In this document: positions 10,560 through 21,195 of the stretch, one piece after another | Position numbering within the stretch: position 1 is the stretch's first letter | How the letters are laid out: each line of letters begins with the position of its first letter | From: Micrasema longulum | Taxonomy: Eukaryota; Arthropoda; Insecta; Trichoptera; Brachycentridae | Direction of reading: 5' to 3' | Length of the DNA stretch: 64,000 nucleotides | NCBI GenBank assembly: GCA_022494885.1 | Contig: JAGVSM010002689.1 | Coordinates: forward strand, 124,001 to 188,000 | Translations under genes and position numbers: made by a program | The notes under the pieces: model-generated | What the model was told of the DNA's origin: nothing | Database searches by the model: none | The model's input: only the letters and a program-made list of their open reading frames with translations

Positions 10560-10930
10560 TCATGATGATAGAGAAATATCACATACTACGAATAACAATA
10601 AAAATATTTGAAACAGATTTAGAAAAATTAATAACATTTTCAATATCTATGTGGATATTGTGGAACAATGTTTTCACTAATAATTTTGAAAATAAAATTG
10701 TTAAAAAGTACGCTTTCACAAAAATGCGACATGATTGGCCTTGACACTCGTGCTGCCGTGATTCGTGACGTGAAAAATAATATACAACCGTCTCTTCATC
10801 CTGCAATGATTAAGCAATGAAGCGTTTTCGCAGAATTCAGAATAATAAATTAAAAAGAAAAAAACATGCCGCCTGTAAGTACAAAAAAATACTTTTCACT
10901 CAAAAGTATTTCATAGACTCTTATTAATTC
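10560..10930 (+). repeat. Dispersed repeat shared with 57945-58335
   Basis: Blocks in the same order and orientation in both places include 'atattgtgga(a/g)aaatg', 'tttggccttg', 'gattcgtga', 'gcgagaattca' and 'agtatttc(a/g)tagac'. No TIR or coding capacity is visible; the class is unknown. Confidence 0.5.
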
Positions 10931-11075
10931 ATAATGAGGAACTATAGACCTACGAAAAATTGGATGAAATAAATATTTTCTTGCGCGCGGTAAAAATTGG
11001 AGCATTAAATTGCATGCAAAGTTTCCTGAAAATGTACGAAAATAATAATAAAAAACATTTTAATCAAAAACGGAC

Positions 11076-11158
11076 GGACGGTCATAAGCCCTGTTGATAG
11101 CTAGACTTCTATATTACTTTATCTAAAATGTTCTTCATATCTGTTGTAATATGTTTAT
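11076..11158 (+). repeat. Family P, short 5'-truncated copy with 10-bp target duplication
   Basis: An 83-bp sense fragment (from about 'ggtcataagccctg' to the terminus 'ctgttgtaatatgtttat') lies between direct repeats AAAAACGGAC at 11066-11075 and 11159-11168. A conserved 3' end, truncated 5' end and a target duplication of this length are what target-primed reverse transcription produces. Confidence 0.75.
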
Positions 11159-11168
11159 AAAAACGGAC

Positions 11169-12338
11169 TACTTTGAATGACGTCACTGTTTCATATGAAG
11201 AGCTATGGAAAATTTCCGATTTTCGCCCCCTCTGTATTACATTACATTTAAATCAAAATTGAAATGCAACTATTTATATATTTTAGTTTTTACTCCCTCC
11301 CCTTTCATTCCTTTCTATTCCCTCTCCACTCTTCAGAGTAAAGTAAAGATTTTTAGTATTTTTTTTATTTAACTTTAAAAAATTGTATATGTATTAATAT
11401 ACCTGGAAAATGACCATATACCTACTATTTATTTTCTTAAACTGAACAGTTTGGGTTGTTAGGAAGAAATTGTTTTAAGGCGGTGTGCTCACTCTGATCA
11501 CTTTCTCATATAAATATTTTATTTCAACCATATAATACGAGATATAACTTAAATATATTGAGTTGATAAAATAAAACGCCAGTATGTCCACTTAATCTTT
11601 TTTTGACATTTTTTTTCCAAGGTGAAGTTAAAAAAAATGAAAATTTACTACTACATAAATTAAAACATTTCTTCATTATTACAATTAAAACATTGTCAAA
11701 AAATTGTGTTTCAATTCAGAATCTAGAAAGTCCACATGGAAATTGTAGTGGATTGTTGTGGACATATTTTATTAAATTTTTTATTTTTTATTTTTTTTTA
11801 TTCAGGAAACATACAGTACGGTTACATAGTTTTATATTTTACACAGTTAGACTTAACTCTAATGGACCAGTTAAGTTTCCATATGAAATAATAACTATAT
11901 TGTGTAAGGCTATTAATGAAAGTACAAAAAAGGGAAGGAAAAAAAACATTGATGGAAGTTGTTTAAAAATTAAAATTAAAGTAAAAAAAGTTATTTTAAA
12001 GTTTGTTGTTAGTATTTACATATGGATATAATATTAAAAATGAAGATTTTTTTTTTGTAAAAGTAATTAAAAGGTATGAAATAAAATTAAGAGTCTAAAA
12101 CATGCTCAGATATAAAAAATATAAAAAACATTTTCAAAAAGAAAAAACATACACAAACATATTTTATGGGATTCAAAGAAACAACGAGAAGAATCTTAAA
12201 TGAAATAATAAAAGACAATAAATTAATTAAGTAATCCTGTGTGATAGATATGATAGACATGGTTAAGAAAGCTGTTAAAAAGGAACACGAACTATGTAAA
12301 AACGAATTCTTACAATAGTTTGTATTGACGCTAGGTAT
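11169..12338. other. AT-rich stretch; possible LINE 3' end near 11455
   Basis: The block 'taggaagaaattgttttaagg' at about 11459-11480 resembles the 3' untranslated end of the LINE at 60490-61180 ('taggaagaaattgcc'). A 142-codon open frame at 11603-12031 is low-complexity, rich in Lys, Ile and Phe, and I do not call it a gene. Confidence 0.35.
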
Positions 12339-12521
12339 TCAAAAGGTTGGGTGATTTCGTAGGGTACGTGATGGACAGTCAATTTGAATTGTATTTAGCA
12401 GCTGGGACGAATCAGCTAGACTATTCATAATTTTATAAAGTAAAGTGAGGTCTATTAATGTTCTCCTTTTTATACGTTTGTGAAAACGTGCAGATAAGGC
12501 ATAATTTGGAAATATAAGCAT
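12339..12521 (-). pseudogene. LINE C-terminal coding fragment
   Basis: The minus strand encodes about 60 residues including RRTLIDLTLLYKIMNS, then LLNTIQIDCPSR and RNHPTF. This matches the end of the C-terminal region of jockey/CR1-like reverse transcriptases ('RR...D...LYKI.NG..D...LL..I....P....R'). The rest of the element is not recognisable around it. The call rests on motif spacing only. Confidence 0.45.
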
Positions 12522-13203
12522 CGGAAATTCAAATGTTTAAAAAAATTATACTGGTCGTCTGATATTGATATTTATCAACTCAATTGATGTAAAACAGAGG
12601 AAAAAAAGTTTTCTTCTGTCATTAAAGTGATAAAAACTACGGAATGAAAAATATTAAGCATTTTTAATAGAGCTTAGATAATTTTCTTTAGGATGATTAA
12701 TTTTTCGTTCGTGTTTTATTTTTATGCGTATTTTTTTATTGACAGCTCAAATAATAACGAGCTTCGTTCGTTGTGTATTGCAAAAAAATAAGAATAATTT
12801 ATTATCTCAAAGATGATAAATTATATTGTGCTGAGCTTTAGAATATTCACGAATAATAGAGTGCGTGCTTTATTAGACTAATATTGAATGAAATCGAGAG
12901 TGCTGTAATTCTATTTAAAGACGTGTAAGAGATTTCAAAGGGAAGCGATTTTATTATAAGTCTACGTGTTATTCGATTTTCATCTTAAATTTTCTAAGAA
13001 ATACAACTGTGCTTTAGCTTAGTTTGATTTTTTCTTCGATACCTTTTTCCTTTGACGGTATTGGCGTTGGATAAAGCTGGAATAAATAGAGCGATGATGA
13101 TCCAAAAAAACCATTACTTAGTAACGCAATAATAAATAAAGCATAACAATATGTCGAAAGAGTAATTGCGGTAACAAAATGACCGGCACGGTACGGTAAT
13201 CTA
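12522..13203. other. AT-rich stretch without recognised genes
   Basis: No coding region or repeat structure that I can support. Confidence 0.45.
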
Positions 13204-13300
13204 TCTATATATATATAAATAAAAAGCCGTAATTAATCTCGCAAAAACTCGAAAATGGCTTGACAGATTTATGTGTGGTTTTTTGTAAAGTTTTCTTATT
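13204..13300 (+). repeat. Possible Helitron 5' end
   Basis: It starts TCTATATATATATAAATAA after an A and continues with 'ctcgaaaatggcttgacagattt', resembling the 5' region common in insect Helitrons (AT-rich start, then a 'cggct..accgattt'-like block). No matching 3' CTAG hairpin end was found. Confidence 0.3.
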
Positions 13301-14150
13301 TTTTTTCTTTTTTGTAAAACGGATTCTTACACAGAATACACCACTGCCGGTAAAGCGCTTACAAAGGCACGCGTCTTTACGCTCTATTTTTGTATGACCG
13401 GCCCTCCGAGCACGTAAACGGAGAGCGCGTTAACACGTTTATGAGACTTAACCGGTTAAACGTTCGATAGACGAGAAATAACTACACTCCCTAGAATAAT
13501 GTTTTAATTCTATCAAAGCCTCTGTACTTTGACATTGTTATTATAATATCCCGTTGACTTAAGAAATATCACCCATCAACAAACAACTTCAAGGCGTAGA
13601 AGCTAGCATCATCAATCAAAATGTAATGAAGGAGTGCGGCCGCGAGCTTTCGTATAATTATTTAAGTTGAACAGAAATCACGCAAATAAGTTTAGCACAT
13701 GACGCAGTTTCGGCTAGCCGTGAAACTGAATAAAAAAAATACTCGACAAAGGATATATTTTCTTTACAAATTTACCGTTTTCTTCATACATCATTAATCT
13801 TGGGCCGCGGGGCACGATTCTTCATCGTTACACTTCGTGTCGTTATAAAGTTTGAAAAAATCGTCCACACAGGATCGATTTTACGCCACGCAGTTTACTT
13901 CGGTAAATCAAAAATTCCTTTTTTTAATTTCATTCATAAATATGCCATTTTTTCCGATAATGAAAACGTGTTTTGAGTCACAATTTCCCATTAATATTCG
14001 GCGAGATTTTTCTTTTAGAGGTGATTTAAATCATTGTTGACTCAGTTGGTGTATGTATAATGTATTTCACCCCCTACCAGATACGAGTCCTTAAAAGTAT
14101 TGCTGATAAAACCAACTGGTCTAAAAAATATACAGATTGGAAGTATTTCT
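13301..14150. other. Intergenic stretch without recognised genes
   Basis: Less AT-rich around 13320-13470 but with no recognised reading frame or repeat. Confidence 0.4.
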
Positions 14151-14330
14151 GAGCGTTGTTAGCATGCAGGGGAAATAATTCAGTCAGATGAATCTCACCA
14201 GCATCAATAAATGTTTCAGCTCTTCAACTGCACTAAAATCAAAGGTTGTAAGGGTTAAGGAAATACTGATGTTAAAAAATACATAGGCAGAATTATGAAT
14301 GTTTTTGTAAAGTGACCATTTCGATTAACG
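14151..14330 (+). repeat. Family P, old diverged copy
   Basis: A sense-orientation copy beginning 'tctgagcgttgttagcatg' with 'gatgaatctcacc', 'gtttcagctctt' and 'aggcagaatta' recognisable. It is more diverged than the others, so the family has been active over a long time. Confidence 0.6.
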
Positions 14331-15374
14331 CGATACTGTATCCATTATTGTAAGAGATTTCTTTTTTTTAATATTTAACTCACGGTTATAATTTACTTTA
14401 CTAAGAGGACAATTGATTAATCGTTTAACCAAGAGTAAAAACTGGCCATTTTATGAGCAATATGTTGTAAGGAACTTGCAGGAATTACAGTGTCAGAATG
14501 TGTTTACGTCAGGTTTACGGTAATAACTAAATTCCAATTTATTATATTTAACTTTGTTGTTTTAATGATAGTTAAAATAATTATAATTTTAATGGATAAC
14601 CTGTGTGGATGAGATGCTTTACATGCCCAATTCTCTCCCTTCGAAAATAGAAAAGTTGTATAATAAAACTTTTCAGATTTGGCAAAATTTAAACTCTCAC
14701 CGTTCACACAGTAGCCAGGCGTTTTATAGACCTGAGCTTGGAAGGTGAAAACTATTATCACAGGTCGGAAAACGTCAAGAGCTTACATAGCACTGACCTC
14801 CGCCAAGAATAAAATGAGAAGCAACTTATTCATTTATTTTATTGGGAAAATAAATTAAGCAATAAATTGCAAAGCCAATTAAACGATTCCACTGATAAAA
14901 GTTCTAAGTTTTAGGTGCTAACATAACTTGCGTCCGTTTTTTTTTTCTTCATTTAAAAATGATCTCCAAATCAAAATAAAGATGGTTAAGGTTATTTGTC
15001 AATTGAAATATTGCATTTCTTTTTACATTACACATTTGATTTAATTTGATTAGAAGCCCTCAAAGTGGAATGTTAAGTAAGCGAATGTGATCATTTCGCT
15101 TTCAATCGAGGGAACAAAGCTATCAAAGCTCCTTGCGATATTTGCGTAGTGTACGGTGAAGATGCTATGAATTTATTGACTATTTTTTCTTAAACAATGA
15201 AATTGAAAACATAATAGACTAATTTGTTGAATTTTGTTTTTTGTGTTCTCTTTATTTGGAGAAAAACGGAGACAACTCATGTTATTACTCAATAGATAAA
15301 AAGGTGAAATTTCCAAGTTTTTTCGTGAGAATTCTTGATGAGAGTTAATTAGTTATAGAAATAAAAACAAACGC
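14331..15374. other. AT-rich stretch without recognised genes
   Basis: I see no gene or element. Confidence 0.45.
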
Positions 15375-15440
15375 TACTTAATTCATAAATTTGGAATAAC
15401 CAGTGATCAGTTTCATCTCTTTCGCAGGTGTGGGATCAGC
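15375..15440 (-). repeat. Diverged relative of the 57249-57719 inverted-repeat arm
   Basis: 'aatttggaataaccagtgatc' followed by 'gtttcatctctttcgc' corresponds to 'aatttggaatatccagtgacc' and 'gtttcatcgctttcgc' in the inverted repeat at 57249. Read on the minus strand it keeps a GAAAC box. Confidence 0.5.
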
Positions 15441-15804
15441 TATACAGAAAATGATTAAATCTTTTTCTGGTACAATAAAACTCCCACGCGATAAAGAGGT
15501 TTAGCAGTACTAAACCGATTTAACCAACCCTGTAATAGTTTCTCCAAGTTAGGTCGTCTGTCATTTGTAAGCTTGGTGGCAGTTGTCGACAAATTCCAGC
15601 TTCGACAGGACTTTGTTTCCTTTCTAATATTTTCCGTATTAACGCCCACTTTTTATTTTAATTTTATTTATACATATTTTTTTCTTACAAACTATAATAA
15701 TCAATAATAAAAATAATTTGACCTCACTGGGGTTTCCCGTGCCGGGGACTCTAAACAAAATACTTTTTCGAAATTACATTTGAGAACCAACAAAGAAGAC
15801 TAAC

Positions 15805-15960
15805 AATATTGAATCGGGTTGTGGTCCCGTGGCTAGTGCCTCAGACTCACGGATCAAAGATCCGTGGTTCGAATCCCGCTCTACCCCAACTTGGTTCCCA
15901 TTTTCTAATAGTGAGTTATTTACAACTCGTTGAAAATGGCCCTCAAAATTAAATATTAAT
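15805..15960 (+). repeat. tRNA-derived SINE, family S1, copy 1
   Basis: The tRNA-like head has an A-box-like TGGCTAGTGCC (15830-15840) and a perfect B box GGTTCGAATCC (15866-15876), spaced as in polymerase III promoters. A shared body follows ('gagttatttacaactcgttg', 'aaaatggccc'). Other copies are at 55936 and, reversed, 63165. It does not fold as a complete functional tRNA. A 13-bp direct repeat lies immediately upstream (15792-15804) and recurs at 16336-16348, beyond the adjoining family P copy. Confidence 0.75.
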
Positions 15961-15982
15961 TTATTTTTAAAAAAATATTTTT

Positions 15983-16335
15983 TTTAAATATATTTTGAGT
16001 TTGTCCAAATTTTAGTAGACAAGGACTGGATTCAACTCCCTAGAGAGCTGTTTATATTAACATATTACAACAGAGATGAAGAACATTTAAGAGAAGGTAA
16101 TATAGAAGTCTAGGCATCTACAGGGCTTATGTTTGTGAAGTTAAAGAGCTGACAAACATCAACAGATGAAAGAATTGAAGGAATATAGATGTTCAAATAT
16201 AGGCAGAATGGTGAATGTTACATAGTGTGTAAAGTGGCCACTTAAATCAGCCATTGACAGGTCATAAGCCCTGTAGATGCCTAGACTTATATATTACCTT
16301 CTCTTAAATTTTCTTCATCTCTGTTGTAATATGTT
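15983..16335. repeat. Family P inverted copy joined to a SINE
   Basis: An antisense arm (15983-16140, starting 'attttgagtttgtccaaat') is followed by a sense arm (about 16150-16335) ending at the conserved 'ctgttgtaatatgtt'. The direct repeat AAAGAAGACTAAC follows at once (16336-16348); its partner lies upstream of the SINE at 15792-15804. Confidence 0.8.
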
Positions 16336-16549
16336 AAAGAAGACTAACTTATAAAACAGAGATTTTATTGATTATAATTTTCCTATTGAATATTGGCAAA
16401 CATTGAAAATAAAAAAACTTTAAATTATTTTGATGTTTTTTACTACGAATAATTAAAAGAATTAAACAATAACATTTTCATAAAAAGTATCTACTTAGTA
16501 GAGTAAATTATTAAATTTGATTGGTGTACTTTTTTTTACATTTGTTCTG

Positions 16550-17095
16550 AAGTGTTTTTTTTTTCAATTCAATTCATTTATCTAAAATAAAGTATACATT
16601 ACAAAGCCAAATTCAAGATGTACACATTGTAAAACAAAAATGTACATAAAATAGACTTTTGTCAATTTTGTTAGAGAATCCTGCTCCGGAAAACCCCATC
16701 GGATACATGGAACAGATCAACATCCAGAGCGATGTTGTTCAGCACAGCTGTAGCCCTTCTAACAGGCAAAACCGTCAGCAGATAGGTCCAGTATATTGAA
16801 ATATGAAACAACCTACGTATACTGACGCAGCCTAAGGTTATTATAAGGAACATGCAAACCAATGCTGAACATAATCTCAGAATTACATCCCATATCAAGC
16901 AACAATCAATAAAAATGTGTCGTCAAATACGAATTCCTTGTAGTCTCTTAACGGTTTTAGTCAAGCATACCCTAGTAAAATTTGGTCAGATAGAGCCAAG
17001 AATAGTACACGCACTCTCTCTTGTAGAGGTATCTCAAATTGTTGCCATTGTGCCTTACAGCGCATGCGAGTTATGTCATCTTAACAATTTGGGAT
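16550..17095 (-). pseudogene. LINE 3' end, copy related to 53328-53978
   Basis: The minus strand encodes RRATAVLNNIALDVDLFHVS and GVFRSRIL, nearly the same as the C-terminus of the LINE at 53328. Further upstream on the minus strand, 17045-16930 aligns with its 'RECGYYPWLYP' region at DNA level but with frameshifts and stops. The 3' tail is an (AATTG)-type repeat at about 16562-16580, as in the other copy. It is a dead, 5'-truncated insertion. Confidence 0.8.
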
Positions 17096-17375
17096 CTGAT
17101 CCATGCTATCTAAATCATTTTTTAAAATTTTAACAGTTGAATGGTGCTGTCACTGCTGGTTTAAATGTAAAATTTTACTCCGTGCTCAATGTTAAATTGA
17201 AATTTACTTCTAGCTCTTTCGAATGTTTAAAAAGGTAATTTGAGAAAAGGTGATCAAAATTATTTGAACTTTGAATTAATGGCAATTAACGCAAAAAATG
17301 CTCGCTTGAACAAGTTTTTTTTTCACCATAACATGCCTAGATGTCCAATTACAGTGTCGAATTGCAACACAGAAC

Positions 17376-17475
17376 ACCCGGGATTGGGAAAAATCCGTGA
17401 ATCGAACCCCAAACCTTCTGTGCGTGAGTCAAGCGTTTTGACCATTACACTGCGGAGGCCGCTTCTTTTTTTGTC
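17376..17475 (-). repeat. tRNA-like SINE head
   Basis: Minus-strand B box GGTTCGATTCA in 'ggggttcgattcacgg' (about 17395-17410) and an A-box-like 'tgtaatggtcaaaacgctt' (about 17432-17450). The acceptor ends do not pair as in a real tRNA, so I read it as a SINE head. Confidence 0.5.
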
Positions 17476-17489
17476 ATTTCTTGTGCATA

Positions 17490-17665
17490 TGTATGTGCAC
17501 AGTGGAGCCCGGGTACTCTCGATACCTATCGATGTACTTAGCTCAAAACTAAAAAATACAGGGTCGATGGCCCGTATTATCTTCAATTTTATCTGCAAAG
17601 TAAAAATTAGTTTTCTGTGTGAAAATCAAAACAAGTATTCATATTTTTTTTTTTTAACATGTTCA
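17490..17665 (+). repeat. Dispersed repeat shared with 62815-62970
   Basis: The common block is 'atcttcaattttatctrcaa' followed by 'taaa(a/g)ttagttttctgt'-like sequence and 'aacatgttcaat'. It has no coding capacity and is of unknown class. Confidence 0.5.
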
Positions 17666-17759
17666 ATGGGGACGTTTTATGGTTTCTTTTGAAGCAAATA
17701 GAATTCTCGGGGAGACTTACGGCGACCATGCTCTGACGGAACACCGCCGAATATCCTTA

Positions 17760-18240
17760 TCATCATCTCTGCTCTGGAGTTTCTGTACCATGATCATCTG
17801 GGTGTAGCGTATTATGATCTCGTCAAACCCAAAAAAATCTTCACGGGAGATCGCTAACGACTATAATTGATGGTTTGAGCCGAGCATTCGAGGAAAAACG
17901 GCCGCTTACAGGGAGAGACCAGAAGTAATTTTGTAGCATGGCAACGCTCGGTCACATGTTGCAAAGCCAGTCAAAACACAATTGGAAACGCTCTAATGGA
18001 TCAAAATTCCTACCCCACCCACCATATTCACCGGACATTGCTCCTTCCGATTACCACTTGTTCCGATCGATGCTTCATGGCCTGGTTCGGCATTTCCATT
18101 CTTATGAAGATGCTAAAAAATAGCTCAATTTGTGGATAACCTCAGAAGATAAATAGTTTTTTCGAGATGGTATTTGTGTGCTGCAAAAACATGGGAGAAA
18201 GTAGTAATAGTCTCAATGACATATTTTGTACTAGTTTTTT
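17760..18240 (+). pseudogene. Mariner transposase fossil, C-terminal part
   Basis: The reading frame is broken, but mariner-family blocks remain in order: a 'LGVAYYDLVKP' block (about 17800-17830), an LHDNARPHV-like block with an in-frame stop (about 17930-17955), and HPPYSPDIAPSDYHLFRSM (about 18017-18075), the classic mariner block holding the third catalytic aspartate. Multiple stops and frameshifts exclude function. The N-terminal mariner fragment at 20890-21195 is separate. Confidence 0.8.
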
Positions 18241-19367
18241 TTACAAGGCATTGATTTTCATGAAAAAATTAACAAAAAATTCAAGTCCTCAATATTAGTT
18301 ACTTATTTCTGATTTTTTTTTTTTTTTGTTATTTGCACATAGAATGCTGTCGATGACGATCTTGCAGCTTTATTCTGCGGAACTAAGGGACGTGGGATTG
18401 ACTTGGGAGTGATATGTTGTCAAAAAATGTATTCTTAGAACTAATTCATAAAAATTTACTAATGATATTAAAAATCATAGTGACTGTAAGAATCTTGACA
18501 TCTTGCTGGGTGCGTCATGAAACCGATACACATAAAAAATGGGAAGTGTACACTAACGTTTGTTAAAGGATTCTTAATCTATGTTTTTTTATCTAAGTAA
18601 TATTGACAGGTTCCCCGTAAGAAATCGAGTAACGATGCCAAATATGAATATTTTCTTTGGTCGATAGTACTAAATATCGTGCCGAATTCCCATAAAAATA
18701 ACAAATGGCCGATAGAAATCCCCGGGAAAAATTTTCCAGGGGCGAGTTGTGTCGAAATATGTTTTTATTTTTAAAAGGAATAACCCACTCAGCTTTTTTG
18801 TTACAGGTTTGTAGATTTCGTGTAGTCTGCTTTTTCTGTATTAAGAGAGACATTTTTATATGCAGCGCAAAATAATGAAACATGACTATCTTCTGGTGTA
18901 TTTTTTATTAGTACTTTTATTTATCAATATGTCTTAAACAATTCTGCTGACTTTTCTCTTCATCTTCTTTATTTTCAAGCTAGTTAACTTCTAATATAAA
19001 TCAAGAAAATTTTTCTTGACATTATACCAAGGTAATTATTAAATTTAAATTATTAAATGTTCGAGTGTGATTATATTTGGAATTTGTAACTTAATTATTT
19101 TATCAATTTTTCGAGTCATTAATCCAAAAACAAATAGGTCACAAATAAATACATCACAAAATATATTTTAAGAACGTATTCTGTGGTTATTCATTACAAT
19201 TAAAATAAAAACTTTGTTTTTATCAACTTACTTTATATTTTATTTTAATTAATTTATTACATTTACTTCCTTACCAAAGTAAATTTTAGTAATAAATATG
19301 TTCACATCTCGTTTATTTTTAAAATGTCTTCTCAATATTTTAATATTTAGATTTATCTAAACATACA
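18241..19367. other. AT-rich stretch without recognised genes
   Basis: No supportable gene. A poly-T tract lies at about 18311-18327. Confidence 0.45.
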
Positions 19368-19505
19368 GTTACATATTACAACAGAGATGAATAACATTTT
19401 AGAGAAGGTAATATAGAAGTCTAGGCATCTACAGGGCTTAAGACATGTCATTGGCTGGTTTAAGTGGCAACTTAACATCTTTATACTTCTTCATGGACCA
19501 GGTAT
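19368..19505 (-). repeat. Family P antisense copy with internal deletion
   Basis: Begins at the conserved terminus 'acatattacaacagagatga' and runs to 'gtttaagtggcaactt', then jumps to the distal block 'acttcttcatggaccaggt'. Confidence 0.7.
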
Positions 19506-19590
19506 ATTTATCTATATGTCTTGTTTAACATATGGAAATAAAAGTCCGGTCAAGTCAAAAACAAAATACTACATGATACGACTTAACATA

Positions 19591-20286
19591 TCTTTATATA
19601 TATAATTCCTCTGTACGTGTGATGTCACTGAACTCCTCCTAAACGGCTTAACCGATTTACGTGCGGTTTTCAGAAAAATATAGATCATTGCGCTGTGCGT
19701 GTTGATAGATTTTAAAATCTTCGATATTATATATAAAAAAAGAAGTAAGGAGCATAAATATTTTATTCATCGATCTCCCAGGGTTGCATTCGAGGAGAAT
19801 GCGTTTACAAAAAAACCGGAAGGATGTTGTTTTTTTGTGTATAAAAAAAGTTTGTTTTTAAATGTTTACAAGCAGGATTCATTTTTTGTGGATCTTAATC
19901 AGATTCTTTTCTTAAATTTATTTTAATTTCTATCCATTTTTTTATTTTTACAGGATTTTTGGTAATACTAAAATAATATTAAATTCAATACATTTAAAAA
20001 AATTGAATTCCTACATAAGTACACCCCTCTGTTGATAAGAAGACCGGAGTTTGAAGTTTGCAAAAAGAATGCCATCTTTAAAAAAAAAAATATGTTTTGA
20101 AATTCAACCATAAACAAATACCTAAGTACCTACTAAAATTAAATATTTGAATATCAACTATTTTTAGTTCTGGAATTTAATCACAAACAAGTACCTAGGT
20201 ACCTACTTATCAATGAAAAGTCTTTTTCCAAGCTAATAGCAGGCAAACCAACGTTCGGGCAGGACAACGTCGGACGGGTCCGCTAG
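19591..20286 (+). mobile_element. Nonautonomous Helitron
   Basis: It starts TCTTTATATATATAATTCC directly after an A (19590) and ends ...CGCTAG directly before a T (20287), that is, insertion between A and T without target duplication, as Helitrons do. A GC-rich hairpin (CGGA, loop CGGG, TCCG) lies just before the terminal CTAG. The 5' region has 'aaacggcttaaccgattta', a block frequent in moth and butterfly Helitrons. No Rep/helicase coding is present (696 bp). The central part recurs at 54440-54665. Confidence 0.75.
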
Positions 20287-20889
20287 TATACATATATTAT
20301 AATTAAAGAAATATTAGTTTACATAACGTTTACGCTCCGTCACTGGTCTCGACTTATTTCTTCACATTTTCCCCAATAATTCAATAAGCACTGTTATTAA
20401 TACCTATTCGTAAGTCGAATTTTATTCCCTGAAGGTGATAAATTACTTTAATTATAATGTAACTTGAGACACATTATCTTTAGTTTATTGTTCAAGAAAC
20501 GAGAGCTAGGAATGAAAAATCCGATAAATACTTTTTAGTGAAATAAAGCGTCATTAAAATTGCTCGAAACGTGGTTTTTTAAAGGTACCAAAAATGTTAA
20601 TAAAAATTCACAAAAATGCTGTTGATCAAAAGATACCTTCCTCCTAAATTTGTTCATAATATTGGACGAGGAGTTTAACATTAATAATGTTTATTTAAAA
20701 CGGTTGTTCCACCTTAAATATTGGATTTTTGACAGTCGTAAAAGTGCTATTATTGTGATAAGTTGATTTACTTGCGGTGCTAATTCTTTTTGTTATTGAT
20801 AATATAGGTAAGACTTTAATACCTGCCCTATTTCCTGAAAGATCAATGTATGAAATATTCTCATCAAGAAGAAAAGAATTATCGTGGCA
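20287..20889. other. AT-rich stretch without recognised genes
   Basis: Nothing recognised. Confidence 0.45.
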
Positions 20890-21195
20890 AAAGTGTCTTG
20901 AGAAATAAATATAACATTGGGTGAGGGAACTTTAATGAATGGACATTGCAACGTTGGTTGAAGAAGTTCAGTGAGGGAAATCTTGATTTACAAATGAAGT
21001 CAGGTGGAGAAACGTCTAGTACCATTAACAACACTGAGTGACACAGGTGGAAATTGGAAAATGGAGAAGGTACGATGCTTTAGATAGAAGTTCCTCGTAG
21101 ACCCTGCCACCACAAATCGTCATCTGGTTCAGATGGGTAATATGAAAAAAAAAAAAATGGATTCCTCACGAGTTAACAGATACAAAAGTATTTTT
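20890..21195 (+). pseudogene. Mariner transposase fossil, N-terminal part
   Basis: Frameshifted frames give LQRWLKKFSEGNLDLQ (20950-20997), the HTH-side block of mariner transposases, then NRHLVQMGNMKK (about 21115-21150) and WIPHELTD (about 21160-21183), matching the family's WVPHEL motif. The rest is missing and the frames are broken. It could have been the same kind of element as the C-terminal fossil at 17760, but 2.7 kb of other sequence separates them and no join can be shown. Confidence 0.75.

Noticed and set aside
11603..12031. 142-codon open frame rich in Lys, Ile and Phe
   Set aside because: Low-complexity AT-rich sequence without domain or homology that I can see.
15820..15890. 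Possible functional tRNA gene with perfect B box
   Set aside because: It shares a downstream body with two other copies and lacks a convincing acceptor stem, so it is a SINE head.
17760..21195. The two mariner fossils as one interrupted element
   Set aside because: The C-terminal piece lies upstream of the N-terminal piece on the same strand, so they cannot be one simply interrupted copy.
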